From positions 304,922-368,921 of the forward strand of contig JALHOL010000007.1 in NCBI GenBank assembly GCA_022843025.1: a stretch of 64,000 bases of DNA, written 5' to 3'. The position numbers and the translations under genes are program-made. The DNA comes from Paracoccaceae bacterium. GTDB lineage: Bacteria; Pseudomonadota; Alphaproteobacteria; Rhodobacterales; Rhodobacteraceae. Under the pieces are notes generated by a model that did not search any database, was not told the DNA's origin, and worked only from the letters and a program-made list of their open reading frames with translations. Numbering within the stretch: the first letter of the stretch is position 1; the number at the start of each line of letters is the position of its first letter. Shown here piece after piece: positions 53,742-62,364 of this stretch.

Positions 53742-54776
53742 TCAGCGCCGTTTCCCCGGCGGGATCGTTGTCCTTTGCCCGCGCGGCCCGGTTGTCACGG
53801 GCGTGTTGGTGCGGTTTTCCTCCAGCAGCTTGCGCCACCGGTCCAGCCGCGCCTGCTCCAGCGTTCCGGCGGCCACCGCCGCCTGTACGGCACAGCCCGG
53901 CTCATGGGCATGGGTGCAGTCGCGGAACCGGCAGTTCGGGGCCAGTTCCGCGATTTCGGCAAACAGCACATCCAGCCCCACCGATATATCGCTGATATGC
54001 AGCGTGCGGATGCCCGGTGTATCGATCACCCAGCCGCCCCCTGCTATCCCGTGCAACGACCGCGAGGTCGTCGTATGCCGCCCCTTTGAATCATCCTCGC
54101 GGATGTCGCCAGTGGCTTGCGCCTCTTCCGGGGCCTTGTCGGCCAGCGTGTTCAGCAGCGTCGACTTACCCACCCCCGATGATCCGACCAGCGCCACCGT
54201 CTGCCCCTCGCCACACCAGGGGGCAAGCGTCCCCACAGCCTCGGCGGAGTTGGCGTTCAAGGTCACCACGGCCAGCCCGCGCTGCAATCCGGTCACCTGT
54301 TCCAGATAGGGGCTTGCGTCCGGCACCTGATCGACCTTGGTCAGAACGATCACCGGCGTTGTCCCCGCCTCATTTGCCAGCGCCAGATAGCGTTCCAGCC
54401 GCGCCGGATTCAGATCATCATTGCAAGACGTGACGATGAACAGCGTATCGACATTGGCCGCAATCAACTGGGGCGCGGTGCCCCCTTCCGTGCGCCGCTG
54501 CAACACGGTCTTGCGGTCCAGCCTGCGCCGCAGAAGCGCCGTCTCCGGCTCCACCAGCACCCAGTCGCCAACAGCATAGTCCGCCGTATTCGCCTTTGGT
54601 GCGAGTTGCAGCTTCACCGGCCCGCGCATGGATTGCGCCGTCATCCGCGACCGATGCACGGTCGCCACGCGCATCCGCTCCAGCCCGGCTTCATCCGGCT
54701 CAAGCTGCTCATCAAAAAAGGCCGACCAGCCAAGGGCCGCAAGCGTTTGGGGGGAGGCGTCAAGATCATCCGTCAT
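53742..54776 (-). CDS. rsgA: Ribosome small-subunit-dependent GTPase A
   Basis: Circularly permuted GTPase of 344 residues that helps late 30S maturation. The order is G4 L-T-K-V-D, then G1 G-S-S-G-V-G-K-S-T, then G3 D-T-P-G-I-R, which shows the permutation. An N-terminal OB-fold (about 45-100) precedes the GTPase, and a zinc finger C-R-F-R-D-C-T-H-A-H-E-P-G-C follows. Complete and of normal length. Confidence 0.95.
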   Translation of the reverse strand: MTDDLDASPQTLAALGWSAFFDEQLEPDEAGLERMRVATVHRSRMTAQSMRGPVKLQLAPKANTADYAVGDWVLVEPETALLRRRLDRKTVLQRRTEGGTAPQLIAANVDTLFIVTSCNDDLNPARLERYLALANEAGTTPVIVLTKVDQVPDASPYLEQVTGLQRGLAVVTLNANSAEAVGTLAPWCGEGQTVALVGSSGVGKSTLLNTLADKAPEEAQATGDIREDDSKGRHTTTSRSLHGIAGGGWVIDTPGIRTLHISDISVGLDVLFAEIAELAPNCRFRDCTHAHEPGCAVQAAVAAGTLEQARLDRWRKLLEENRTNTPVTTGPRGQRTTIPPGKRR

Positions 54777-54937
54777 CCCCTTTGCATGCGCGTCAGACCG
54801 GCCCAGCGCAAGCCCTGTCTTGCCTTTCCCGCGATGGGGAAGGACCGGAACGCATTTGCCAATCGGCTGGACGGCAGACCCCCATGCCGCTATCCGCAGT
54901 CACAGTGCAGCCGGCACGGAACAAGGGGGCGAACAAG

Positions 54938-55540
54938 ATGCTGTGGGAAATCCGCGCGCGCATGAAGCCTGCCCTGTCGATCATCGACCTGATCCCCCAT
55001 GTCCACCGCACCCCCGCCCTTGCCGCCCTGCGGCGCGCAGTGCTTGAGGGTCGCCCCCAAACCCTGCACCTCACCGACGAAGACCGCGACCTCGCCTTTC
55101 ACGATGCCGCGGTGCAACTCACCTCGCCCATCGGCGCACGGGTCTTGCAGGCGCTCTATAAGGGCGGGCATCTGAAATTGAAAAAGCCCGGTGCCAAAGC
55201 ATTGCCCGCGCTCGAGGCTTATATCGCGACCGAACCGCAATTCCGCGCCGATGTGGCCCGCATCCGCGCGGAAGAGGATGCCCGCCGCGCAAGGCTGGCC
55301 GCCATCATCGCAGACCCGGCCTGCGCCCATGAGTCAGAGCTTGACCCCACCTTGATCGACAAGGTCATGTCGGCCTGCCTCGGCCACGCCGCCGAAGGAG
55401 AAATGCGGATCGCAGGCCTCACCTGCCACCGCGCCATCCTCCACCCACCTGAAACATCCGATGCCCGCCTGCGCAGCGAAGGCCGCGTGATCTGCTGGTG
55501 GATCGACAGCACCGGCACGCGGCAGGGCGATCCCGGCTAA
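54938..55540 (+). CDS. Hypothetical protein
   Basis: Soluble protein of 200 residues, not recognised. The N-terminal half is helical with L-A-A-L-R-R-A-V-L-E-G; the middle is rich in charged residues (R-A-E-E-D-A-R-R-A-R-L-A-A-I). The end contains C-H-R-A-I-L and V-I-C-W-W-I-D. Third-position GC matches neighbours, so it is likely real. An AAGGGGG site nine bases upstream supports the ATG at 54938; an upstream in-frame ATG at 54884 lacks one. It lies between rsgA (divergent) and the RTX gene (convergent). Confidence 0.65.
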   Translation: MLWEIRARMKPALSIIDLIPHVHRTPALAALRRAVLEGRPQTLHLTDEDRDLAFHDAAVQLTSPIGARVLQALYKGGHLKLKKPGAKALPALEAYIATEPQFRADVARIRAEEDARRARLAAIIADPACAHESELDPTLIDKVMSACLGHAAEGEMRIAGLTCHRAILHPPETSDARLRSEGRVICWWIDSTGTRQGDPG

Positions 55541-55586
55541 ATCAACGCCGCCCCACCAGCAAACCCGCCCCGCCCGCAACCGCCCG

Positions 55587-58500
55587 TCACGCGGCCAGCA
55601 AGACCTGCGCCTCATGCGCCTTCAAGGTCAGCCGTGCCGAAACAAAGGCAGCGTCTCGCTCTGCCAGTTCCGGGAACAGCAATCGGATTTCCTCCGCCTG
55701 ATCGGCCCCCATGCCCGCCAGCATCCGCTTGGCCGGTTGAAAACTCTCGCTCCATGCCCCGTCGGCGCAGACGATCTCATGTTCGTCGAACAGGATGTGC
55801 ACATAGGTCACGCCCGGCGGCACCACCCGCTCGATCCCCGGCACGCCCACCAGATGTACCGCCGCAACCAGAACCTCGGCCTCGCCAAACAGCATCTCGG
55901 CCCGTGCGCCTTCGATCAGCATGCGATGCTGCGGCGACACCAACATGTCCTGCCGTGGCAGCCCCTGGCCCAGCGCCCCCGCCGCAATCCGCACTGGGCG
56001 CAACTGCGGATTGGCGATCAGGTCTGCCACCGACAGCGCGCGATGCCCTGTCCAGACCAGCGGCCGATAGCCATGGTCGCGCGTCAGCACCTCATCCCCG
56101 GCCCGCAACCTTTCCACTGCCACCTCGCCCCGACGCGTCTTGATCAGGGTTCCCGGCGTGAAACAGGGAATGACCGTCTCGAAATTCGAAAACTGCATCG
56201 ACCCGAGGATCGCGCCGTTCGTATCAAGAAACTGCACCGTGCCGCTTTGCGTGCTGCCCGGATCGTAGAGGATGTTGGTGTTCCGCCAGCCCCAGTTGGA
56301 CAGGTCCAGAACGTCATTGTCTCCGGCGCTTTCGCCCCCATCGACCACATCGCCAACGCCCGTCAGCCGGATCGTATCATCGCCGCTGCCGCCGATCTGG
56401 GTGTCCGCACCATCGCCGCCTTCCAGCAGGTCATTGCCGTCGCCGCCTTCCAGACGGTCATTCCCCGCGCCACCTTGCAGCGTGTCGTTGCCCGCCCCGC
56501 CGAACAGCGCGTCATTGCCGCCATCGCCGCGCAGCAGGTCATCGTCGCCCTCGCCCACCAGCGTATCGTTGCCGTCCCCGCCGTCGAGCGTATCGTTACC
56601 CGCCCCGCCAAAGACGACATCGCTGGTCGCATGCCCGCCGCCCCAATCCGCGCCGTCATGCGCGATGATCAGGCTGGGCACGCCATCATTCGGCCCCTGC
56701 AGCGTGGTGTTCGACCCGTCATCGCCCGAAATCACGCGATAAGTGACCCCGTTGAACGTGGCGAACTCTACCCCGTCCAGCCGATCCACCCCGTCACGGC
56801 CTGCAACGCTGTCGGTCACGATCAGCACGTTGCCCGGCGCGAAATCAAAGCTGTAATCGGTCACCGGCCCGGTAAAGATCGCCGTGTCCGATCCGATCCC
56901 ACCGCTCAGCGTGTCATTGCCTGCGCCGCCCTGCAGGGTATCGCCACCATCACCGCCGGTCAGCGCATCATTGCCCGCGCCACCCTGCAACGTGTCGTTA
57001 CCAGTGCCGCCGAACAGCGCGTCATTGCCGCCATCGCCGCGCAGCAGGTCATCGTCGCCTTCGCCCACCAGCGTATCGTTGCCGTCCCCGCCGTCGAGCG
57101 TATCGTTCCCCGCCCCGCCAAAGACCACATCGCTGGTCGCATGCCCGCCGCCCCAATCCGCGCCGTCATGCGCGATGATCAGGCTGGGCACGCCATCATT
57201 CGGCCCCTGCAGCGTGGTGTTCGCCCCGTCATCTCCCGAAATCACGCGATAAGTGACCCCGTTGAACGTGGCAAACTCTACCCCGTCCAGCCGATCCACC
57301 CCGTCACGGCCCGCAACGCTGTCGGTCACGATCAGCACGTTGCCCGGCGCGAAATCAAAGCTGTAATCGGTCACCGGCCCGGTAAAGATCGCTGTATCCG
57401 ACCCGATCCCACCACTCAGCGTGTCATTGCCTGCGCCGCCCTGCAGGGTATCGCTGCCATCACCGCCGGTCAGCGCATCATTGCCTGCGCCACCCTGCAA
57501 CGTGTCGTTGCCCGCCCCGCCGAACAGCGTGCCGCCAGACGCACCGGCTGTCAGTGCGTCATTCCCGCCGGAACCGATCACACCCTCGATGCTGGTCAGG
57601 CTATCGCCTTGCGCATCGCCCCCGCTTGCCGCGCCGGTTTGCAGGTTGATCGTGACACCCGTCGCAGAGGCCGAGTAATCGGCCACATCAAACCCGGCGC
57701 CACCGTCCAGCACATCCGCATCTGCCCCGCCGGTCAGCGTGTCGCTGCCGTCACCGCCGAACAGCGCATCCGTCCCGGCCCCACCGAACAGGGCGTCATT
57801 GCCCACGCCCCCAAGCAGCGAGTCCACCCCGTCACCGCCGGAAAGCGTATCGTCCCCATCATCGCCTTGCAGCGTGTCATTGCCCAGGTCGCCGCTTAGG
57901 CTGTCATTGTCAGCGCCACCGAACAGTCGATCATTGCCATCGCCCCCGGCCAGCGTGTCCGCTCCGGCATCGCCCACAAGGCTGTCATTGCCGATGCCGC
58001 CAACAAGGGAATCCGCGCCAGCCCCACCAGAGAGGGTATCGTCGCCATCTTCCCCTTGCAGCGTGTCATTGCCCAGATCACCCGACAGGGTGTCATTGCC
58101 CGTGCCGCCGAAAAGCTGGTCATTATCATCGCCACCCGCCAGCGAGTCATTGCCATCGCCACCGGACAGAACGTCATTCCCCGCCCCGCCGGACAGCGTG
58201 TCATTCCCGCCCGCCTCTGCCGCAACGTTCAAAGGTTGGGTATTCACAAGATATTCGTAAAAGAAGCCGGGCGAGAGGCTGATCGTCGGGCCCGTCGCAA
58301 CCACGGTCAGGCTGGTATAGGGGACGTTGATCGTAAGGGTTCCGACACCGGTCGGGTTCAGGCTTGTCCCGGTGCTGCGCACGATCTGCCCGGAACCGTT
58401 CAGACCATAAAGCCCGGCACCATTGAATGTGACCGTGCCGTTGGCGACCGCCGTGTTCAGATTCAGCGTCACGCCGTCAATGCGGATCGTGGCGGCCTCG

Positions 58501-59738
58501 TTGGTGTCCATCCCGTTGAACAAGAGGCGACCGCCCGCGATCTGCGATGATGCGGTGTGGGTATGCGTCTCGTTCGAATCCCCGTTGCCGATGCGAAAGC
58601 CGGTAAGGGTGCCGTTGTTGCCCGCCGTCCCGCTGATGCTGGAGGTCAGGTCATTCTCGTTCGAAACCGACTGGACCGAGAAATTCGCCCGCCCTGCCGC
58701 TGCCGTCACCGCCGCGGTGGGGCCCAGAACCTCAACATAAGTGGGCGTATAGGTCACCGCAGCCCCGGTCACCCCGCCGGTGATCACGTCATCCCCTGCA
58801 CCGCCCTCCAGGCTGTCATTGCCCGAACCGCCATCGATGGTGTCGTTCCCGATACCGCCATCCACCGTATCGGCGCCGTAACCGCCCTGGATCGAATCCG
58901 CCCCGTCACCCCCGAAGATGACATCGTTGCCCAGCCCCGCGATGACCGTGTCATTGCCAGCCCCCGCGCGGATGTAATCGCCATCCCCCGTTGTGCCGCC
59001 AAAACCCGTCGCATCCCCTGCATCCACACGGTCGCCATTCGGATCGCCGGTATAGGCCGCGTTGATCAGGTCGTTGCCAGCCGTCCCGTCGACGATCCCG
59101 TCGCCGACAAAGGTGGTGCCGCCCTCAAAGCCAAGACCATAGACACCGACCGGCGTGTTGACGTCGAAATCATTCGTGGAATAGCTCGACAAAAGCGCCG
59201 GATCGCCCGACCCTTCCAGCAGGGTCTGTGTCACACCATTCGACAGGCCGGTGGTGGCATGGCCGGTATAGCCGTTGGTGTAGCCGATGTTCTGGTAGAT
59301 ATACTCGACCGCGAAATCGCCGCCGCCCGTCGCGCTGATGACAACCTGAAAGCTGTTTGTCCCCGGGCCCTGAAAGGCCGCAACATTCAGCCATGTCACG
59401 GTGATCTTGCCCGTGGTCGGATCAAGATCCCAATAGATTTCCCCGCCCTTGTTGATATCCGCATCGGTCCAGAAAGGCGCCAGTGATGGCTGGCCCAGCG
59501 CGGTCAAAGCGGTGGGCGTATAGGACGTGACCCCCGACGCAAAGGTGATCAGACCGTTCGAGCTGATGAACATCGACGTGTAGCTGGTCCCGTTGATGTT
59601 CATCCCCCCGGCCCCAAAGACCGAGGTGACGTTCACATTCACGAAGCCATCATCAAGGTTGCCGGAAACGGTCGAGGTTCTGAAGGATTGCTCCCCATAC
59701 CCCGCTGTCCCGCCAAGCCCTGTATTCATCGTCGCCAT
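55587..59738 (-). CDS. Secreted NIDO-RTX-Hint protein
   Basis: Giant secreted protein of 1383 residues without an N-terminal signal peptide. Residues about 20-205 form a NIDO-like domain (F-W-T-D-A-D-I-N-K-G-G-E-I-Y-W-D). First RTX nonapeptides (G-G-x-G-N-D-x-L/I) lie at about 215-335; an unrelated beta-rich insert of about 150 residues follows; then a long RTX array runs to about 1140. A C-terminal Hint domain starts with the splice-type cysteine C-F-T-P-G-T-L-I-K-T near 1190. RTX repeats bind calcium on export by a type I system; no exporter gene is adjacent. The array contains a near-perfect 170-residue duplication. Rhodobacterales often carry such Hint-tailed RTX proteins of unknown use. 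Confidence 0.9.
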   Translation of the reverse strand: MATMNTGLGGTAGYGEQSFRTSTVSGNLDDGFVNVNVTSVFGAGGMNINGTSYTSMFISSNGLITFASGVTSYTPTALTALGQPSLAPFWTDADINKGGEIYWDLDPTTGKITVTWLNVAAFQGPGTNSFQVVISATGGGDFAVEYIYQNIGYTNGYTGHATTGLSNGVTQTLLEGSGDPALLSSYSTNDFDVNTPVGVYGLGFEGGTTFVGDGIVDGTAGNDLINAAYTGDPNGDRVDAGDATGFGGTTGDGDYIRAGAGNDTVIAGLGNDVIFGGDGADSIQGGYGADTVDGGIGNDTIDGGSGNDSLEGGAGDDVITGGVTGAAVTYTPTYVEVLGPTAAVTAAAGRANFSVQSVSNENDLTSSISGTAGNNGTLTGFRIGNGDSNETHTHTASSQIAGGRLLFNGMDTNEAATIRIDGVTLNLNTAVANGTVTFNGAGLYGLNGSGQIVRSTGTSLNPTGVGTLTINVPYTSLTVVATGPTISLSPGFFYEYLVNTQPLNVAAEAGGNDTLSGGAGNDVLSGGDGNDSLAGGDDNDQLFGGTGNDTLSGDLGNDTLQGEDGDDTLSGGAGADSLVGGIGNDSLVGDAGADTLAGGDGNDRLFGGADNDSLSGDLGNDTLQGDDGDDTLSGGDGVDSLLGGVGNDALFGGAGTDALFGGDGSDTLTGGADADVLDGGAGFDVADYSASATGVTINLQTGAASGGDAQGDSLTSIEGVIGSGGNDALTAGASGGTLFGGAGNDTLQGGAGNDALTGGDGSDTLQGGAGNDTLSGGIGSDTAIFTGPVTDYSFDFAPGNVLIVTDSVAGRDGVDRLDGVEFATFNGVTYRVISGDDGANTTLQGPNDGVPSLIIAHDGADWGGGHATSDVVFGGAGNDTLDGGDGNDTLVGEGDDDLLRGDGGNDALFGGTGNDTLQGGAGNDALTGGDGGDTLQGGAGNDTLSGGIGSDTAIFTGPVTDYSFDFAPGNVLIVTDSVAGRDGVDRLDGVEFATFNGVTYRVISGDDGSNTTLQGPNDGVPSLIIAHDGADWGGGHATSDVVFGGAGNDTLDGGDGNDTLVGEGDDDLLRGDGGNDALFGGAGNDTLQGGAGNDRLEGGDGNDLLEGGDGADTQIGGSGDDTIRLTGVGDVVDGGESAGDNDVLDLSNWGWRNTNILYDPGSTQSGTVQFLDTNGAILGSMQFSNFETVIPCFTPGTLIKTRRGEVAVERLRAGDEVLTRDHGYRPLVWTGHRALSVADLIANPQLRPVRIAAGALGQGLPRQDMLVSPQHRMLIEGARAEMLFGEAEVLVAAVHLVGVPGIERVVPPGVTYVHILFDEHEIVCADGAWSESFQPAKRMLAGMGADQAEEIRLLFPELAERDAAFVSARLTLKAHEAQVLLAA
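56455..57528 (-). repeat. 510-bp tandem duplication inside the RTX gene
   Basis: The segment at about 56965-57528 repeats that at about 56455-57018 with a constant 510-bp offset and very few differences, keeping the reading frame (170 residues). Each unit has RTX repeats plus a non-RTX insert with D-Y-S-F-D-F-A-P-G-N and W-G-G-G-H-A-T-S. The near identity points to a recent duplication. Confidence 0.9.
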
Positions 59739-60068
59739 CTGAACGCGCCCGCCTTTGCTGTCCCGCCGCAGGCCCAAAACAGCAACGCGGCACGAAAGGA
59801 GAGGGCAGAGCCAATGCGCCCTACCCCTTTGGGATAGTTAATGATAGTTAATTTGGAGGAAATTGCGGCAACAATCAGCCCGACCGCGATCAGCAACTAC
59901 CCCGTTGCACAAACGCAAAACGGCCGGATTGAGGCTTCATGCAGTCCGAAACGGCCACCTTCTGTGGTGTCACGCAGTCAAAGGCAGAGCGGTCCGGTCA
60001 CCTCCAGGAAACCGCCCCCTTCGCGGTCACGTCCTGGTCGACGCCTCGCGACAGCGGCTTCCCCGCCA
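59739..60068. other. Intergenic region, RTX gene / iclR
   Basis: This stretch of 330 bases holds no gene. It contains an AT-rich island with a 10-bp direct repeat upstream of the RTX gene, listed separately. It should hold the RTX promoter and the 3' end of the iclR transcript. Confidence 0.5.
59833..59852. promoter_or_regulatory. Tandem 10-bp repeat upstream of RTX gene
   Basis: GATAGTTAAT occurs twice head to tail (59833-59842 and 59843-59852), about one helical turn apart, 95-115 bp before the RTX start codon. It is an AT-rich patch in a GC-rich genome and a likely protein-binding or promoter site. Confidence 0.45.
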
Positions 60069-60827
60069 TCACGTCAGCAAATGGCGCAGTTGCGACTGAA
60101 CCTGCAAAAGATGATCGAGGAACCGCTGCGGCAAGGCAGCCGGATCGCCCTGCCCCGGCACCCCGACATTGATGGCCGCAACCGTCCTGCCTCTTGCATC
60201 CAGCAACGGCACGGCCAAGGATTGCAGGCCGATCTCCACCTCCTGATCGATCACCGCATATCCCCGCCCCCGCACCTGCCCTATCTCGGCCATGACGCCT
60301 TCCAGCGTGGTAAGGGTTCTATCCGTCCGCGCCGGAAACGGCCCGGCCCCCAGTTGCTGGCAGGCCGCTGCATCCGGCAAGGCCGCCAGCAACACGCGCC
60401 CCATGCTCGTGCAATAGGCAGGCAACCGTGACCCGGGATTGAGCGAGATCGACATAACCTTCCGCTGCGCCGCGCGCGCCACATAGACGATATCGGACCC
60501 ATCAAGGATCGACACCGAGGTGCTCTCCCCGATCCTGTCGGACAACCTATCAAGATGGGGTTGCACGATCTGCGGCAGCGGCAGCGTGGCAAGGCAGGCT
60601 GTTCCCAGCCGCAACACCCGCGGCGTCAGCGTAAAGAACTTTCCGTCCCAATCCGCATAGCCCAGTTGCGCCAGCGTCAGCAGGCAGCGCCGCGCCGTGG
60701 CCCGGTCAAGCCCACTCGCCGCCGCCACATCGCTGATCGATTGGCGCGGACGGTCGGCGGAAAAGGTTTCGATCACCGCCAACCCTTTGGCCAGGCCGCC
60801 CATGATGTCGCGTTCAGGAATGGTCAT
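60069..60827 (-). CDS. IclR-family regulator of the pca genes (PcaR/PobR-like)
   Basis: Regulator of 252 residues. The N-terminal winged helix reads S-I-S-D-V-A-A-A-S-G-L-D-R-A-T-A-R-R-C-L-L-T-L. The C-terminal effector domain has S-V-S-I-L-D-G-S-D-I-V-Y-V-A-R and L-P-A-Y-C-T-S-M-G-R-V-L-L-A, typical of the PcaR/PobR/PcaU branch. The ATG at 60827 was chosen to start just before the DNA-binding domain. It is divergent from pcaIJF over a long palindrome, so it should control that operon in response to a beta-ketoadipate-pathway intermediate. Confidence 0.9.
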   Translation of the reverse strand: MTIPERDIMGGLAKGLAVIETFSADRPRQSISDVAAASGLDRATARRCLLTLAQLGYADWDGKFFTLTPRVLRLGTACLATLPLPQIVQPHLDRLSDRIGESTSVSILDGSDIVYVARAAQRKVMSISLNPGSRLPAYCTSMGRVLLAALPDAAACQQLGAGPFPARTDRTLTTLEGVMAEIGQVRGRGYAVIDQEVEIGLQSLAVPLLDARGRTVAAINVGVPGQGDPAALPQRFLDHLLQVQSQLRHLLT

Positions 60828-60836
60828 GACGTGCCG

Positions 60837-60875
60837 TTTGTGCGATATGTAAACAAAAATAGCATAACGAACAAA
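60837..60875. promoter_or_regulatory. Palindromic operator between iclR and pcaI
   Basis: Arms TTTGTGCGATATG (60837-60849) and CATAACGAACAAA (60863-60875) are complementary at 11 of 13 positions across a 13-bp AT-rich spacer. It lies directly upstream of the regulator's ATG and 84 bp before pcaI, a fitting IclR-type site for both genes. Confidence 0.65.
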
Positions 60876-60958
60876 AGCCATGGACGGAAGCCCCCCGCCC
60901 GCCTATCCCGAAGGCCAACCCGCACGGCACAGAGTCGTCAGGGACAGGAGGTTTACGG

Positions 60959-61693
60959 ATGGACAAGACCCTTCCCGACCTTGCCACCGCCGTGGCGGGG
61001 ATTTCGGATGGCATGACGGTGATGATCGGCGGCTTTGGCGGATCAGGGGCGCCGATCGAACTGATCCACGCGCTGATTGACCGCTTTCTCGCCACCGGCC
61101 ATCCCCGCGACCTGACGGTGGTGAACAACAACGCTGGCAACGGCCATGTCGGCCTTGCGGCATTGATCGAAGCCGGAATGGTGCGCAAGCTGATCTGTTC
61201 CTTTCCCCGCTCGGCCGATCCCGTGGTGTTCACCGAAGCCTTTCTCGCGGGCCGGATCGAACTGGAACTGGTCCCCCAGGGCACATTGGCCGAACGCATC
61301 CGCGCGGGCGGGGCCGGCATCCCGGCCTTCTACACACCCACCAGCTACGGCACCGATCTGGCACGCGGCAAACCGGTCGCGGAATTCGACGGTCGGCCCT
61401 ATGTGCAGGAACGCTGGCTTAAGGCCGATGTCGCGCTGATCAAGGCGCATCTGGGCGATCAGTTGGGAAACCTGACCTACCGGATGGCGGGTCGCAACTT
61501 CAACCCGCTGATGTGCATGGCCGCGGCAACCACCATCGTTCAGGTCACCCGCATCCTTCCCCCCGGCGGGCTCGACCCCGAAGCAGTGATCACCCCCGGC
61601 ATCTTTGTGCAGGGCCTCGTACAGGTGGCCAATCCTGCGCAGGAGGAAACCCTGAACCGCGCCAAGGCCGTCTATCCAGAGGTGTCGGCATGA
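60959..61693 (+). CDS. pcaI: 3-oxoadipate CoA-transferase subunit A
   Basis: CoA-transferase alpha subunit of 244 residues, with G-M-T-V-M-I-G-G-F-G-G-S-G-A-P near the N-terminus and N-N-N-A-G-N-G-H-V-G-L. With the B subunit it moves CoA from succinyl-CoA to beta-ketoadipate. The presence of a beta-ketoadipyl-CoA thiolase gene just after the pair distinguishes it from acetoacetate-type transferases. ATG at 60959 after AGGAGG; its stop overlaps pcaJ by four bases. Confidence 0.9.
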   Translation: MDKTLPDLATAVAGISDGMTVMIGGFGGSGAPIELIHALIDRFLATGHPRDLTVVNNNAGNGHVGLAALIEAGMVRKLICSFPRSADPVVFTEAFLAGRIELELVPQGTLAERIRAGGAGIPAFYTPTSYGTDLARGKPVAEFDGRPYVQERWLKADVALIKAHLGDQLGNLTYRMAGRNFNPLMCMAAATTIVQVTRILPPGGLDPEAVITPGIFVQGLVQVANPAQEETLNRAKAVYPEVSA

Positions 61694-62361
61694 CCACGAA
61701 ACTCTCTCCCACCCAGATGGCCTGGCGCGCGGCGCAAGACATTGCCGACGGGGCCTATGTCAACCTTGGCATCGGCTTTCCGGAAATGGTCGCAAAGTTC
61801 CAACCGCCCGGACGCGAGGCGATCTTTCACACCGAAAACGGCATCCTCGGCTTTGGCGAGGCGCCCCCGCCGGGACAAGAAGACTGGGATCTGATCAACG
61901 CAGGGAAAAAGGCCGTCACGCTGAAACCTGGCACCGCCTTCTTCCACCATGCCGACAGCTTTGCCATGGTGCGCGGCGGGCATCTGGATGTGGCGATCCT
62001 TGGCGCCTACGAGGTCGCGCAGTCCGGCGATCTGGCGAACTGGTCCACCGGGCCAAAGGGTGTGCCTGCCGTCGGCGGCGCAATGGACCTGGTCCATGGG
62101 GCAAAGCGCGTTGCGGTGATCACCGACCATGTGACAAAGGACGGCAAGCCAAAACTTCTGAAAGCCTGTACCCTGCCGCTGACCGGGGTGGCCTGCGTCA
62201 CCCGCGTTTATTCCAGCCTCGCGGTGATCGACATCGAAGCCGGCCGCTTCGTCCTGCGGGAAAAGCTGCCCAGCTTGTCGCTGGATGAACTGCAATCGCT
62301 GACCGGGGCAGACCTGCTGATCCCCGGTCCCGTCGCCGATCTGATCGTACCGGAGCTGTAA
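61690..62361 (+). CDS. pcaJ: 3-oxoadipate CoA-transferase subunit B
   Basis: CoA-transferase beta subunit of 223 residues. It has Y-V-N-L-G-I-G-F-P near the N-terminus, and the catalytic glutamate that forms the CoA thioester lies in H-T-E-N-G-I-L-G-F-G. It starts in an ATGA overlap with pcaI and ends 3 bp before pcaF. Confidence 0.9.
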   Translation: MTTKLSPTQMAWRAAQDIADGAYVNLGIGFPEMVAKFQPPGREAIFHTENGILGFGEAPPPGQEDWDLINAGKKAVTLKPGTAFFHHADSFAMVRGGHLDVAILGAYEVAQSGDLANWSTGPKGVPAVGGAMDLVHGAKRVAVITDHVTKDGKPKLLKACTLPLTGVACVTRVYSSLAVIDIEAGRFVLREKLPSLSLDELQSLTGADLLIPGPVADLIVPEL

Positions 62362-62364
62362 GCC

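Noticed and set aside
55614..57899. 761-codon plus-strand frame opposite the RTX gene
   Set aside because: It arises from the periodic RTX codons read backwards; the RTX/Hint reading is unambiguous.
56400..58250. Regularly spaced short repeats that might suggest a CRISPR array
   Set aside because: They are in frame every 27 bases, encode G-G-x-G-N-D-x-L and lack unique spacers, so they are RTX repeats.
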